DNA of 64,000 nucleotides from Mycolicibacterium confluentis (GTDB taxonomy: Bacteria > Actinomycetota > Actinomycetes > Mycobacteriales > Mycobacteriaceae), in contig NZ_AP022612.1 of the NCBI RefSeq assembly GCF_010729895.1, positions 1,612,001 to 1,676,000 of the forward strand, written 5' to 3'. A model generated the notes under the pieces. The model was not told the DNA's origin. It was given only the letters and a program-made list of their open reading frames with translations, and ran no database searches. Made by a program: the position numbers and the translations under genes. Below, piece after piece: positions 52,832 through 61,785 of this stretch. How positions within the stretch are numbered: position 1 is the first letter of the stretch; each line of letters opens with the position of its first letter.

Positions 52832-54198
52832 CGGGTTGCCTCCTGGGTGACGTGGCGGTAGTTGGCCGCACGGTGGGTTTCGGGAAGTCGGGGCCCGCGG
52901 CCGAACAGCTTGTGCCGCAACGTCCCTTCGGTGTACTCGGTCTTGTAGACGCCGCGGCGCTGCAGTTCGGGGATGACGTGCTCGGCGACGTCGACGAACG
53001 TGCCGGGTGTGATGACGTTGGTCAGGTTGAAGCCGTCGACGTCGGTCTCCTCGACCCACTCCTGCAGCTCGTCGGCGACCTGCTTGGCGGATCCGACGGC
53101 CATCGCGCCGTCGACGTTGATGGCGTGCTGGTCGATGAAGTCGCGCAGCGTCCACTGGCCCTGCCCGAACATCTCGACCGACGACTTGAGGAACTCGTTG
53201 TCGGTGACCTCGACGGGGTCATCCAACGAGAACTGCGACAGGTCGGTACCCAGCCAGCCCGACCACAACGCCAGTGCCCCTTGGGGATCGGTGTAGCTGC
53301 GGAACTCGTCGTAGCGTTGTCGCGCGGCGGTTTCGGTCTCGCCGGTGACGATGACGTGGCTGTTGACGATCTTCACGTCATACGGGTCACGGCCCGCCGC
53401 GGCGGCGCGGGCGCGGATATCGGCGACGGCCTCACGCAGCACCTCCTTGGTGGGGGCGCCGATGAAGATCACCTCGGCGTTCTCGGCGCCGAACTGCCGA
53501 CCCCGTGTCGACGCACCGGCCTGGTAGAGCACCGGGGTGCGCTGCGGCGACGGCTCACACAGATGGATGCCCGGCACCCGGAAGTGCTGGCCCTCATGGC
53601 CGATCGGGTGCACCTTGGACGCATCGGCGTACTCGGGACGGTTCGGGTCGGTGCCGACCGCGTCGTCCTCCCACGAGCCCTCCCACAGCTTGTAGAGGAC
53701 CTCGGTGTACTCGTCGGCGATGGCGTAGCGGTCGGCGTGCGGGGTGATGGTGTTCAGACCGTGATTCTTCGCCGCGCTCTCCAGATAGCCCGTGACGATG
53801 TTCCAGCCCACCCGGCCCTTGGTCAGGTGGTCCAGCGTCGACATGCGGCGCGAGAACGAGTACGGATGCTCGAAAGACGTTGCGGCCGTGACCCCGAAGC
53901 CCAGGTGCTTGGTGACGGCGGCCATCGCCGGAACGACCAGCAGCGGGTCGTTGACCGGCACCTGCGCACCCGTGCGCAGCGCGGTGTCGGGGCCCCCGCC
54001 GAACACGTCGTAGATGCCCAGCACGTCGGCGATGAACAGCCCGTCGAACAGGCCCTTCTCGAGCACCTTGGCCAGGTCGGTCCAGTACTCGAGGTCCTTG
54101 TACCGTGCGGCCTGCGACTCGGGGTGGCGCCACGTGCCCGCCACGATGTGGGTCACGCAGTTCATGTCGAACGCGTTGAGGATGATCTGTCTTGTCAC
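52828..54198 (-). CDS. LLM-class flavin-dependent monooxygenase (NtaA/SnaA/DszA family)
   Basis: A 456-residue FMNH2-dependent monooxygenase of the NtaA/SnaA/DszA family: FLD-like AKVLEKGLFDGLFIADVLG, ATSFEHPYSFSRRMSTLDHL, KGRVGWNIVTGYLESAAKNH, VLYQAGASTRGRQFGAENAE. The family cleaves C-S or C-N bonds, including sulfones, dimethyl sulfide and aminopolycarboxylates. Start GTG at 54198, overlapping the ATPase stop by 4 bp. With the SfnB-like partner and the importer it suggests uptake and oxidative desulfurisation of an organosulfur compound. A flavin reductase must come from elsewhere. Confidence 0.87.
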   Translation of the reverse strand: MTRQIILNAFDMNCVTHIVAGTWRHPESQAARYKDLEYWTDLAKVLEKGLFDGLFIADVLGIYDVFGGGPDTALRTGAQVPVNDPLLVVPAMAAVTKHLGFGVTAATSFEHPYSFSRRMSTLDHLTKGRVGWNIVTGYLESAAKNHGLNTITPHADRYAIADEYTEVLYKLWEGSWEDDAVGTDPNRPEYADASKVHPIGHEGQHFRVPGIHLCEPSPQRTPVLYQAGASTRGRQFGAENAEVIFIGAPTKEVLREAVADIRARAAAAGRDPYDVKIVNSHVIVTGETETAARQRYDEFRSYTDPQGALALWSGWLGTDLSQFSLDDPVEVTDNEFLKSSVEMFGQGQWTLRDFIDQHAINVDGAMAVGSAKQVADELQEWVEETDVDGFNLTNVITPGTFVDVAEHVIPELQRRGVYKTEYTEGTLRHKLFGRGPRLPETHRAANYRHVTQEATR

Positions 54199-55817
54199 AG
54201 TGCGGCTCCTGTAGTCGGTTGGGGCAGGCTGGCCAGCAGTTCCTGGGTGTACGGGTTCTGCGGGGCGTCGAAAATGTCTTCGGCCGTGCCGGTTTCGACG
54301 ACCCTGCCCTCCCGCATCACCAGCACGCGGTCGGCGACGTGGTGGATGACGCCCAGGTCGTGCGAGATGAACAGGTAGCTCAGGCCCAGCTGTTCCTGCA
54401 GATCGGTCAGCAGGTCCAGCACCTGGGCCTGGATCGTGACGTCGAGCGCCGAGACGGGTTCGTCGCACACGATCAGCGACGGTTCCGGGGCGAGTGCTCT
54501 CGCTATGGCCACGCGCTGCCGTTGTCCGCCGGAGAGCAGCAGGGGACGGCGGTCCAGGTGTTCTTCGCCCAGGCCGACGTCGTCGAGCAGTTCCTTGGCG
54601 CGCTGATCGCGAGCCTTGGCGTCCTCGTAGGTGTCGGTGGGCAGCGCGTCGGTGAGGATGCGCCGCACGCTCCAGCGCGGATCGAACGAGCTCAGCGGAT
54701 CCTGGTACACCACCGAGATGCGACGGCGTCTCGGACGGCGTTGGTGCTCGGTGAGTTCGCTCCACGGTTCGCCGAGCAGGTGCACCGAGCCCTCGTCGGG
54801 CTCGGTGAGCGCCAGGGCCATGCGGGCCGTGGTGGTCTTGCCCGAGCCGGATTCGCCGACGATGCCCAGGGTTTCGCCGACACCGATCTCGAAGGACACA
54901 TCGGAGACCGCGGTGCGTTCGACACCGTCGGGCCCACGGAACCGCTTCACCAGATTCTTGGCCTGCAGCAGCACGCCTTCGGTGTCGGTGTGCCGCGTGC
55001 CGTGCACCGCGCGCGCCGGCTGGTGCGAGAGCCGGGTGCCCTTGCGGTGCGCGGCCGGGACCGCGTCCAGCAGGGCCTGCGTGTACGGGTGCGACGGTGC
55101 AGCCAGCACTTCGGCGACCGGGCCCTGCTCGACCAGCACGCCGTTGCGCATGACCGCGACGCGATCGGCCAGTCGGCCCACGACCGCGAGGTCATGGCTG
55201 ATCAGCACCAGGCCCGTACCCTTGTCCTTCATTCCCGCCAGCAGATCCAGGATCTGCGCCTGCACCGTGACATCCAGGGCCGTGGTGGGCTCGTCGGCGA
55301 TCACCAGCGACGGATCCAGCGCGATCGCCGAGGCGATCAGGGCGCGCTGCCGCTGCCCACCCGAGAGTTCCCCGGGCAGTTGGCGGGCCCGCAGTTCCGG
55401 CTCGGGAACACCCACGGCTTCAAGCAGTTCCAGTACCCGCTGACGGCGGGCGGCCTTGTTGCCGAACTTGTGCAGCCGCAGGGTTTCGGCGATCTCGTCG
55501 CCGACCTTGCGCAGCGGGTCCAGCGACACCAGGGCGTCCTGCAGGACGAAGCCGACCTCGCGGCCGCGGATGCGCCGCCAGTCCCGATCCCTGTTGCCCA
55601 GCAGCGACTTTCCGTTGAGCTCCAGCCGGCTGGCACTGACCTGGGCGTTCGGCCCGGCCAGGCCCAGGATCGTGCGGGCCGTGACGCTCTTGCCGGAGCC
55701 CGATTCACCGACGATGGCGAAGCATTCACCAGGGTTCACCTGGAACGAGAGGCCGCGGACGACGTCGCGGTCGCCGAAACCGACCGTGAGGTCCTCGACT
55801 TTCAGCAACTCACTCAT
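54195..55817 (-). CDS. fused two-domain ABC importer ATPase (DppD-DppF type)
   Basis: A 540-residue fusion of two peptide/nickel-type ATPases. First domain: VGESGSGKSVTARTI, signature ELSGGQRQRALIA, Walker B LVIADEPTTALDVTVQ. Second domain, from about residue 280: VGESGSGKTTTARM, LLSGGQRQRVAIA, LIVCDEPVSALDVTIQ. Each ends with the oligopeptide-transporter C-terminal extension (SHPYTQALLDAVP; QNPYTQELLASLP). Starts at the ATG at 55817 (MSELLKVEDL) with 4-bp overlaps on both sides. Confidence 0.92.
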   Translation of the reverse strand: MSELLKVEDLTVGFGDRDVVRGLSFQVNPGECFAIVGESGSGKSVTARTILGLAGPNAQVSASRLELNGKSLLGNRDRDWRRIRGREVGFVLQDALVSLDPLRKVGDEIAETLRLHKFGNKAARRQRVLELLEAVGVPEPELRARQLPGELSGGQRQRALIASAIALDPSLVIADEPTTALDVTVQAQILDLLAGMKDKGTGLVLISHDLAVVGRLADRVAVMRNGVLVEQGPVAEVLAAPSHPYTQALLDAVPAAHRKGTRLSHQPARAVHGTRHTDTEGVLLQAKNLVKRFRGPDGVERTAVSDVSFEIGVGETLGIVGESGSGKTTTARMALALTEPDEGSVHLLGEPWSELTEHQRRPRRRRISVVYQDPLSSFDPRWSVRRILTDALPTDTYEDAKARDQRAKELLDDVGLGEEHLDRRPLLLSGGQRQRVAIARALAPEPSLIVCDEPVSALDVTIQAQVLDLLTDLQEQLGLSYLFISHDLGVIHHVADRVLVMREGRVVETGTAEDIFDAPQNPYTQELLASLPQPTTGAAL

Positions 55818-56677
55818 GACAGTCTTCCTTCGAGTCGCTGCTGCAGATACCGGCCGACGACGGTGACGGCCAGCGTGCAACCGACGATCGCCAGGCCGGG
55901 GAACAGTTCCAGCCACCACGCCGTGGTCACGAAGTCGCGGCCGGCGTTGAGCATCGCGCCCCATTCCGGGGCCGGAGGTGCGACACCGAGGCCCAGGAAG
56001 CTCAGCGACGACGCCCAGATGATGGACTGGCCGATGCCCATGGTGCCCAGCACGACCAGCGGGCGCATGGCGTTGGGGAACACGTGCTGGGTGATGATCT
56101 TCCCGCGGGAGTGCCCGAGAGCCGTTGCGGCGTGGACGTATCCGGAGTCCTTGACCGCGATGACCTGGCCGCGGACCATGCGGGCGTAGCCGACGGCCGA
56201 GCCGATCGCGACCGCGAGGATCTGCGTGACGACGCCGGGGCCGAACATCGCGATGAACAGCAGCGCGAGCAGCAGACCCGGAATCGACAGCACCACTTCG
56301 ATGAACCGGCTGATGGCGCCGTCGGCGAAGCGGCCACCCAGGCCCGCGCCGAACCCGAGGATGATCGCGGCGATCAGCGCCAGGGCCGTCGCGCCCACGC
56401 CGATGGCCAGTGAGCTCTGGGTGCCGTAGACCACGCGGGTGAAGATGTCGCGGCCCGAGGCGTCGGTGCCGAACCAGTGCTCCAGTGACGGTGGCTTGAG
56501 CGGGGTTTCGATGTCTGTGTCGTACGGGGTGCCGCTGGTGAACGCGCCGGGGGCGATGGCCCAGGCCAGCATGAGCGCCAGGTAGGCCGAGGCCAGGACC
56601 ACCGCGGGACGGAACTTCCGCTTCGGCCCGGTGGTGCTGACGGTGGGGGACAGGGCATTCGTAATCGGGCTGGTCAT
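55814..56677 (-). CDS. ABC importer permease (DppC-like)
   Basis: A 287-residue DppC-type permease. N-terminal span VVLASAYLALMLAWAIAPGAF, then the family segment HWFGTDASGRDIFTRVVYGTQ, and the ATPase-docking region SGYVHAATALGHSRGKIITQHVFPN. I start it at the ATG at 56677 (MTSPITNAL), overlapping the DppB-like gene by 4 bp. Confidence 0.9.
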   Translation of the reverse strand: MTSPITNALSPTVSTTGPKRKFRPAVVLASAYLALMLAWAIAPGAFTSGTPYDTDIETPLKPPSLEHWFGTDASGRDIFTRVVYGTQSSLAIGVGATALALIAAIILGFGAGLGGRFADGAISRFIEVVLSIPGLLLALLFIAMFGPGVVTQILAVAIGSAVGYARMVRGQVIAVKDSGYVHAATALGHSRGKIITQHVFPNAMRPLVVLGTMGIGQSIIWASSLSFLGLGVAPPAPEWGAMLNAGRDFVTTAWWLELFPGLAIVGCTLAVTVVGRYLQQRLEGRLS

Positions 56678-57642
56678 CGGGCCCTCCGCAGGCGCGGGTC
56701 GACGCGGCCGAAGCCGATGTCGACCAGCAGGTTGGCCACCACGTAGACCGCGGCGACAAACAGCGTCACCCCGATCACGACGGGCATGTCCTTGCTGGTG
56801 ACGGCGTCGACCAGCACGCGGCCCAGGCCGGGGCGGACGAACACCGACTCGACGATCACGGCCGTCGAAAACAGTGATCCCAGAGCCCATCCCGACAGGG
56901 TCAGGCCCGGCAGGATCGCGTGCCGCAGGACGTGGCGCCAGCGCACACCCCAGTCGCTCATGCCACGGGCCCGGGCGGAGACCGCGAACGGCTGCTCCAT
57001 GGCCGACGAGAACTCGTCGCGGGTGACCTGGCCCAGGTAGCCGGCCAGCGGCAGCGCCAACGTGAGCGCGGGCAGGATCAGGCCGACGGGACCGTCGTCG
57101 CCGATCACGGGCACCAACCGCAGTTGGATCGCGAAGACCACCAGAAGCACGATGCCCAGCCAGTATTGGGGGAGTGAGGCCAGGAAGATCTCGATGCCCG
57201 AGCCGATGCTGGACAACCAGCGGCCCCGGTGCGCGGTCAGCAGCGTGACCGACACTGCGACCACCCACGCCCCGATCAGCGACACCAGGGTCAGCGTCAG
57301 GGTGGGGCCGAGGTGGTGGCCTATGATGTCGGCCACGGGCTGCTTGAGGATGTAGGACGTGCCGAGGTCGCCGCGCAGCAGGCCGCCGAGGAAGCGCAGG
57401 TACTGCACGATGGCGGGGTCGTTGAAGCCGTACTGCTCGTTGATCGCGGCCAGCTGTTCTGGGCTGGGCCGCGAGCCCGCGCCGCCGAGGATGGTCTGCG
57501 CCCGGTCACCGGGCATCAGGAGTTGGGCGATGAACGTCAAAGTGGCCGCGCCCCAGAGCACGCCGATGACGCCGGCGACGCGGACAAGCACCCGCCGCAC
57601 CCCGAGAGGGGTGCGGCGGGCGGCAGGTGTTGCCAGGCTCAC
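56674..57642 (-). CDS. ABC importer permease (DppB-like)
   Basis: A 322-residue DppB-type permease: VIGVLWGAATLTFIAQLLMPGD in span 1, QYGFNDPAIVQYLRFLGGLLRGDLG typical of DppB/OppB (shortened), docking loop FAVSARARGMSDWGVRWRHVLRHA. Start GTG at 57642, overlapping the binding-protein gene by 4 bp. It pairs with the DppC-like subunit to form the channel. Confidence 0.9.
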   Translation of the reverse strand: MSLATPAARRTPLGVRRVLVRVAGVIGVLWGAATLTFIAQLLMPGDRAQTILGGAGSRPSPEQLAAINEQYGFNDPAIVQYLRFLGGLLRGDLGTSYILKQPVADIIGHHLGPTLTLTLVSLIGAWVVAVSVTLLTAHRGRWLSSIGSGIEIFLASLPQYWLGIVLLVVFAIQLRLVPVIGDDGPVGLILPALTLALPLAGYLGQVTRDEFSSAMEQPFAVSARARGMSDWGVRWRHVLRHAILPGLTLSGWALGSLFSTAVIVESVFVRPGLGRVLVDAVTSKDMPVVIGVTLFVAAVYVVANLLVDIGFGRVDPRLRRAR

Positions 57643-59291
57643 GGAGCCAGCCAGGCGTCGTGCAGGACGGGCTCGCCCTCGGACGGCTCGATCCAGACGT
57701 CCTTGAGATTCTTCTTGGCGACCAGGCGGGTGACCACCGGGTACAGGCCCAGCTGGTAGGCCTCCTCGGCGACGATGTCCTGCGTCTCGCCGTAAAGGCG
57801 CTGCTGCTCAGCGGGATCCGTGGTCGCGGCGGCTTTTCTGACGAGGTCGTCGATCTTCGGGTGCTCGACCCAGCTCATGTTGTTGCCGGGGGCGGCCTTG
57901 AGCGAGTCGCTGCTGAAGACGATCGACAACACCGCAGGCGTGGGGCTGTTCCAGTAGGCGCCGGTCAGGCCGTCATAGGCGTCCTTGTCGGAGAACGCCG
58001 CGAAGTACTGATCCTGCGGCAGCGGCTTGAGGACGACGTCGAAGCCGATCTCCTTCTCCGCGGCCTGAATGTTCTGGAACAGCGTGACATCCGCGGGCGG
58101 CGTGTCACCGGTGTCGGCCGAGTACACCAGTTCGGCGGTCAGGCGCTTGCCGTCCTTGGTGCGGTAGCCGTCGGAGTCGCGTTCGGTCCAGCCGGCCTCG
58201 TCGAGCAGCTTGTTGGCCTTGTCCTTGTCGTGCTCGTAGAACCTGCGCAGGTCCTTGTAGGTCGGCGTGGTGGACGAGATGGGGCCGTGCTCCCAGTCGT
58301 AGACATTGAGGTAGGCGGACTTGACCGCGGCCTCGGCGTTGGAGCCGTAGACGAAGGCCTGGCGAACCTTGGTGTCGTCGAACGGTGCCCGAGTGGTGTT
58401 GAGCGCGACGCCGTTCGGCAGGCCCGTGTGGGTGAACTCCTGGGTCTCGAGGTTCGGGTCGGCCTTCAGTGCGGCCACCTGCTGCGGCGGCGGGTTGAAG
58501 ATGATGTCGGCGTCGCGGCCCTGCACCGCGGCGGCGCGCACCGAACCGTCCTCGATGAACTTCCAGGTGACCTTGTCCAGATAGGCCGGGCCCTGGTGCT
58601 TGGCGTCGGCCGGCGCCGAGTTGTAGTCCTCGTTGCGCACGAGTTCCACACTCTGGCCGCGATTCCAGGCCTTGACGATGAACGGGCCGGTGCCGACGGG
58701 CGACTGGCAGTTCTCCTCGAGGCCGCGGGCCATGGCCTTCGGCGACTCGATGCCGAAGAACGCCTGCGAAAGGACCGGCAGCAGAGCCGAATACGGCGTC
58801 TTGAGCTTGAGCTCGAAGGTGTTTTTGTCGATGGCCTTTGAGGACTCGTAGTAGGGCCGCAGGTAGCCGGCGTCGGTGGCCGACTCGGTGGCCGGGTCGA
58901 GGATCTGCACGAAGTTGGCGTGTACGGCCTCGGCGTCCAGCGGGGTGCCGTCGTGGAACTTCACGCCTTCTTTGATTTTGAAGGTGTAGGTCAGGCCGTC
59001 GGGGGAGACCTCCCAGCTATCGGCCAGCCACGGCACGACGGAGCCGTCGGGGCGCTCGGAGACGAGGCTGTCCAGGTATTGGCGCGCGACGTAGGTCTGC
59101 GGCATGTCGCCGAAGTTGTGCGGATCCAGGCACGTGGGTTCGCGGTCCGTGGCGTAGACGATGGAGCCCCCGTTCACAGGAGTGCCGTCACTGGTCTCGC
59201 TGGCGGTGTCGCTGCTGCTGCCGCAGCCGGCCAGCAGCAGGGCGGCCACGAGGGCGCTCGGGACGGCACGACGATACGAACTTCGAATCAC
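57639..59291 (-). CDS. substrate-binding lipoprotein (SBP family 5)
   Basis: A 550-residue family-5 (peptide/nickel-type) solute-binding lipoprotein. Signal peptide with lipobox: ALVAALLLAGCGSSS, Cys at residue 23. Core motifs: GGSIVYATDREPTCLDPHNF, LADSWEVSPDGLTYTFKIKEGVKFHDGTPL, and AVHANFVQIL, shortened. It captures the substrate for the DppBC-DppDF-like importer. First gene of the six-gene minus-strand operon; the promoter must lie in 59292-59555, where I see no recognisable riboswitch or operator. Confidence 0.9.
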   Translation of the reverse strand: MIRSSYRRAVPSALVAALLLAGCGSSSDTASETSDGTPVNGGSIVYATDREPTCLDPHNFGDMPQTYVARQYLDSLVSERPDGSVVPWLADSWEVSPDGLTYTFKIKEGVKFHDGTPLDAEAVHANFVQILDPATESATDAGYLRPYYESSKAIDKNTFELKLKTPYSALLPVLSQAFFGIESPKAMARGLEENCQSPVGTGPFIVKAWNRGQSVELVRNEDYNSAPADAKHQGPAYLDKVTWKFIEDGSVRAAAVQGRDADIIFNPPPQQVAALKADPNLETQEFTHTGLPNGVALNTTRAPFDDTKVRQAFVYGSNAEAAVKSAYLNVYDWEHGPISSTTPTYKDLRRFYEHDKDKANKLLDEAGWTERDSDGYRTKDGKRLTAELVYSADTGDTPPADVTLFQNIQAAEKEIGFDVVLKPLPQDQYFAAFSDKDAYDGLTGAYWNSPTPAVLSIVFSSDSLKAAPGNNMSWVEHPKIDDLVRKAAATTDPAEQQRLYGETQDIVAEEAYQLGLYPVVTRLVAKKNLKDVWIEPSEGEPVLHDAWLAP

Positions 59292-59555
59292 TGAGTTGGA
59301 TCTTTCGGTTTGTGACTCCGCCGGGGGAGTCTGCGGTGTTGCGCTGGTCCGCGGGCCGTTTGGGCGGCCTTCTGGGACTGGCTGTTGTTGGTGGACCTCG
59401 GAAGCCTGCCGTAAGCGGGGTTACGGGGCGAGGGATTGGATCGGGGGGATTTTTTGTGGGGGTGGGTGGCGGGTCCTTCGTGCGATCGGGCCTGTAGTCG
59501 CACGACAGTGCCCAAGAATCGTCGGGACTTGACCACTTGCAGGGAGGGATTAGGG
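59292..59555. other. 264-bp spacer without supported gene
   Basis: Divergent spacer between the ABC-importer operon and the interrupted gene. It has a T-run after GGGGGGA near 59445-59456 and G-rich stretches, but no clear operator, riboswitch or small gene. Confidence 0.5.
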
Positions 59556-59984
59556 ATGGCGCCACGCCTGACGGCAGACGATCGGCTCCAGCGACTGATT
59601 ACGAAGTGTCGTGAACGCGTCGACGAGGCGCAGCCACCACCTCAGGCGCTGTCCCACACTCCTGACAGCAAGTTGGGAAGCCTCGCTCGCGAGGCCGGCT
59701 ACGAGCGGTTGTCCGCGCTGTTCTCCGAGAAGTTGGGCGAAGCGCTCCGTGAGGCCGGAGTGGGGACACACCCCGATCTGACCGACCCAATGAACACCCG
59801 CGACACGCGGATTCACTTTTACGACCTTGAGCATCCGTTACCCGGTACTCAGCAGACTCGCCTGCTCCTCCAGATCGAGCTGGAGATGTCGGGGTTTCTC
59901 GAACGCAACTTCGCAGCGCGAGTATGTCGAATGGATCGTCGGCATACGCAAATGGGCTCCAGGCGCATGGTGTCCGGACCCGCG
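59556..59984 (+). pseudogene. 5' part of an unknown gene interrupted by the IS element
   Basis: Start ATG at 59556, with AGGGAGGG upstream. The protein begins MAPRLTADDRLQRLITKCRE and is mainly helical to about residue 115 (RDTRIHFYDLEHPLPGTQQT). I do not recognise the family. Near 59895-59925 the likely frame shifts by one, from LLLQIELEMSGFLERN to REYVEWIVGIRKWAPGAWC. The latter runs to the IS target site, and its frame continues beyond the IS (see 61449-61610). Without the IS the product would be about 200 residues. It now carries two lesions, unless the frameshift is a sequencing error. Confidence 0.6.
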
Positions 59985-61448
59985 GGGTAAGTCCCTTGGT
60001 GTGGTGGGGTTTCGGGGCTGAAGCCGACCAGGCTGGACCATGTCCGGTGTGTCATTAGGGCTTCGGGGTGGGCCATCGCGTAGTGGTCATTGAGTTACCG
60101 ACCAAAGTGACTCAAGCAAAGGACACACCACGCGATGACCCAGGACCATTCTGCCCTGCTGGCCCAGCTCGATGCGCTCCGCTCCGCTGATGTCGGGGCG
60201 GTATTCGCCGAGTTGATCCGCGCCGGCCTGCAGGCGTTGATCGAGGCCGAGGCCACCGAGGCGATCGGCGCCGGCCGCTACCAACGCACCGATGGACGCA
60301 GCACTCACCGCAACGGGCATCGACCCAAGACGGTGTCGACCACCGCTGGCGACATCGAGATCCAGATCCCCAAGCTGCGGGCCGGCTCGTTCTTCCCGTC
60401 GCTGCTGGAACGGCGCCGCCGCATCGACAAAGCCCTGCACGCGGTGATCATGGAGGCCTACGTGCACGGCGTCTCCACCCGCAGCGTCGATGACCTCGTT
60501 ACCGCGATGGGTGTCGGTTCGGGTGTCTCGAAGTCGGAGGTCTCGCGCATCTGCGCCGGCCTGGACCGCGAGATCGAAGCTTTCCGTACCCGCAGTCTGA
60601 CCCACACGTCGTTTCCCTACGTGTTCTGTGACGCCACATTCTGCAAGGTGCGTGTCGGGGCGCATGTGGTCTCCCAAGCCCTGGTGGTGGCCACCGGGGT
60701 CTCCATCGAGGGCACCCGCGAGGTGCTGGGCACCGCCGTCGGTGACAGCGAATCCTTTGAGTTCTGGCGCGAGTTCCTCGCCTCGCTCAAAGCCCGCGGC
60801 CTGAGCGGCGTGCATCTGGTGATCTCCGATGCCCACGCCGGTCTCAAGGCTGCCGTGGTCCAGCAGTTCGCCGGATCGTCGTGGCAGCGGTGCCGGGTGC
60901 ACTTCATGCGCAATCTGCACGGCGTGGTGGCCGCCAAACACGCCCCCGCGGTGACCGCGGCGGTCAAGACGATCTTCGCTCACACCGACCCCGCCGACGT
61001 TGCCGCCCAGTGGGACCAGGTCGCTGACACGCTGTCGTCGAGCTTTCCGAAAGTGGCGGCGATGATGGATGAGGCCAAGACCGACGTGCTGGCGTTCACC
61101 GCGTTCCCGCGCACCCATTGGCAGAAGATCTGGTCGAACAATCCGATCGAGCGGCTCAACAAGGAGATCAAACGCCGCGCCGATGTCGTGGAGATCTTCC
61201 CCAACCCCGCGGCGTTCCTGCGCCTGGCCACCGCTGTGGTCATCGAAGCCCACGACGAATGGCAGGTCACCCGCCGCTACCTGTCAGAGGTCTCCATGGC
61301 CGAACTGCGCAAAGTCATCGCCACCAAACAGCAAGCAGCCCAACCCGTCGCCGAACCACGTCAAATCGCCTAGCATTCACCACGACTCGTTGATCACCAC
61401 GCGTGCACCCACGCCGATCCGAAGTCCACCACCCCAAGGGGCACTATC
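59985..61448 (+). mobile_element. IS256-family insertion sequence, complete, 1464 bp
   Basis: Ends defined by an 8-bp direct repeat GACCCGCG at 59977-59984 and 61449-61456, the target duplication size of the IS256 family. The terminal inverted repeats are imperfect: 18 of 27 positions match, with a core CCCTTGG-N-GTGGTGG shared by both ends. A second block of end similarity lies inside (GG[G/A]CTTCGG at 60058 and 61427). One intact transposase gene. It interrupts an unknown gene. Confidence 0.85.
60135..61373 (+). CDS. IS256-family transposase (mutator type)
   Basis: A 412-residue DDE transposase. Catalytic residues are approximately D166 (YVFCDATFCKVRV), D232 (VISDAHAGLKAA) and E338 (NNPIERLNKEIKRR). 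The C(2)H-type motif RCRVHFMRNLHG between the second D and the E is typical of the family. It resembles the mycobacterial IS1081 transposase in length (415 residues) and sequence style. The frame is intact, so the element could still be active. Confidence 0.93.
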   Translation: MTQDHSALLAQLDALRSADVGAVFAELIRAGLQALIEAEATEAIGAGRYQRTDGRSTHRNGHRPKTVSTTAGDIEIQIPKLRAGSFFPSLLERRRRIDKALHAVIMEAYVHGVSTRSVDDLVTAMGVGSGVSKSEVSRICAGLDREIEAFRTRSLTHTSFPYVFCDATFCKVRVGAHVVSQALVVATGVSIEGTREVLGTAVGDSESFEFWREFLASLKARGLSGVHLVISDAHAGLKAAVVQQFAGSSWQRCRVHFMRNLHGVVAAKHAPAVTAAVKTIFAHTDPADVAAQWDQVADTLSSSFPKVAAMMDEAKTDVLAFTAFPRTHWQKIWSNNPIERLNKEIKRRADVVEIFPNPAAFLRLATAVVIEAHDEWQVTRRYLSEVSMAELRKVIATKQQAAQPVAEPRQIA

Positions 61449-61610
61449 GACCCGCGTACCGGGGACCGCCTGGCGTTCAACACTTTTGTTCCGACGGTGC
61501 CGAGTAAACCAGGTTTCATCGACCGCTTGATTTCGTTCCAGATAGTCCGGTCAAGTTTCGCCGCAGTTGAATTGGCTGTGCGTCCGCCTGTGGCAGATGT
61601 CGTTTATTGA
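61449..61610 (+). pseudogene. 3' part of the gene interrupted by the IS element
   Basis: Starting at the second copy of the target duplication, the frame reads DPRTGDRLAFNTFVPTVPSK, PGFIDRLISFQIVRSSFAAV and ELAVRPPVADVVY, stop at 61608-61610. It joins in frame to the reading ending GAWCPDPR left of the IS, restoring the C-terminus of the unknown protein. Sequence 61611-61785 holds nothing I can support. Confidence 0.6.
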
Positions 61611-61785
61611 GTCGGATGTTCTGGTCGGTGCTCCGGACTTTATTAATCGCTCCCGAGAAGAGGTAGCCGCGCGTCGCGGTTTCAGCGTGACCGATGTGGC
61701 GGCGCGCTTCTGGCGCGGGGCAGTCGATCGGCAACCGCTGTGGGCCGGCGACGGTGCTCAGCTTCTGACTGAACCGAGAGGACCG

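Noticed and set aside
59292..59555. Riboswitch upstream of the sulfur-type importer operon
   Set aside because: I looked for paired elements on the minus strand and saw no convincing conserved structure.
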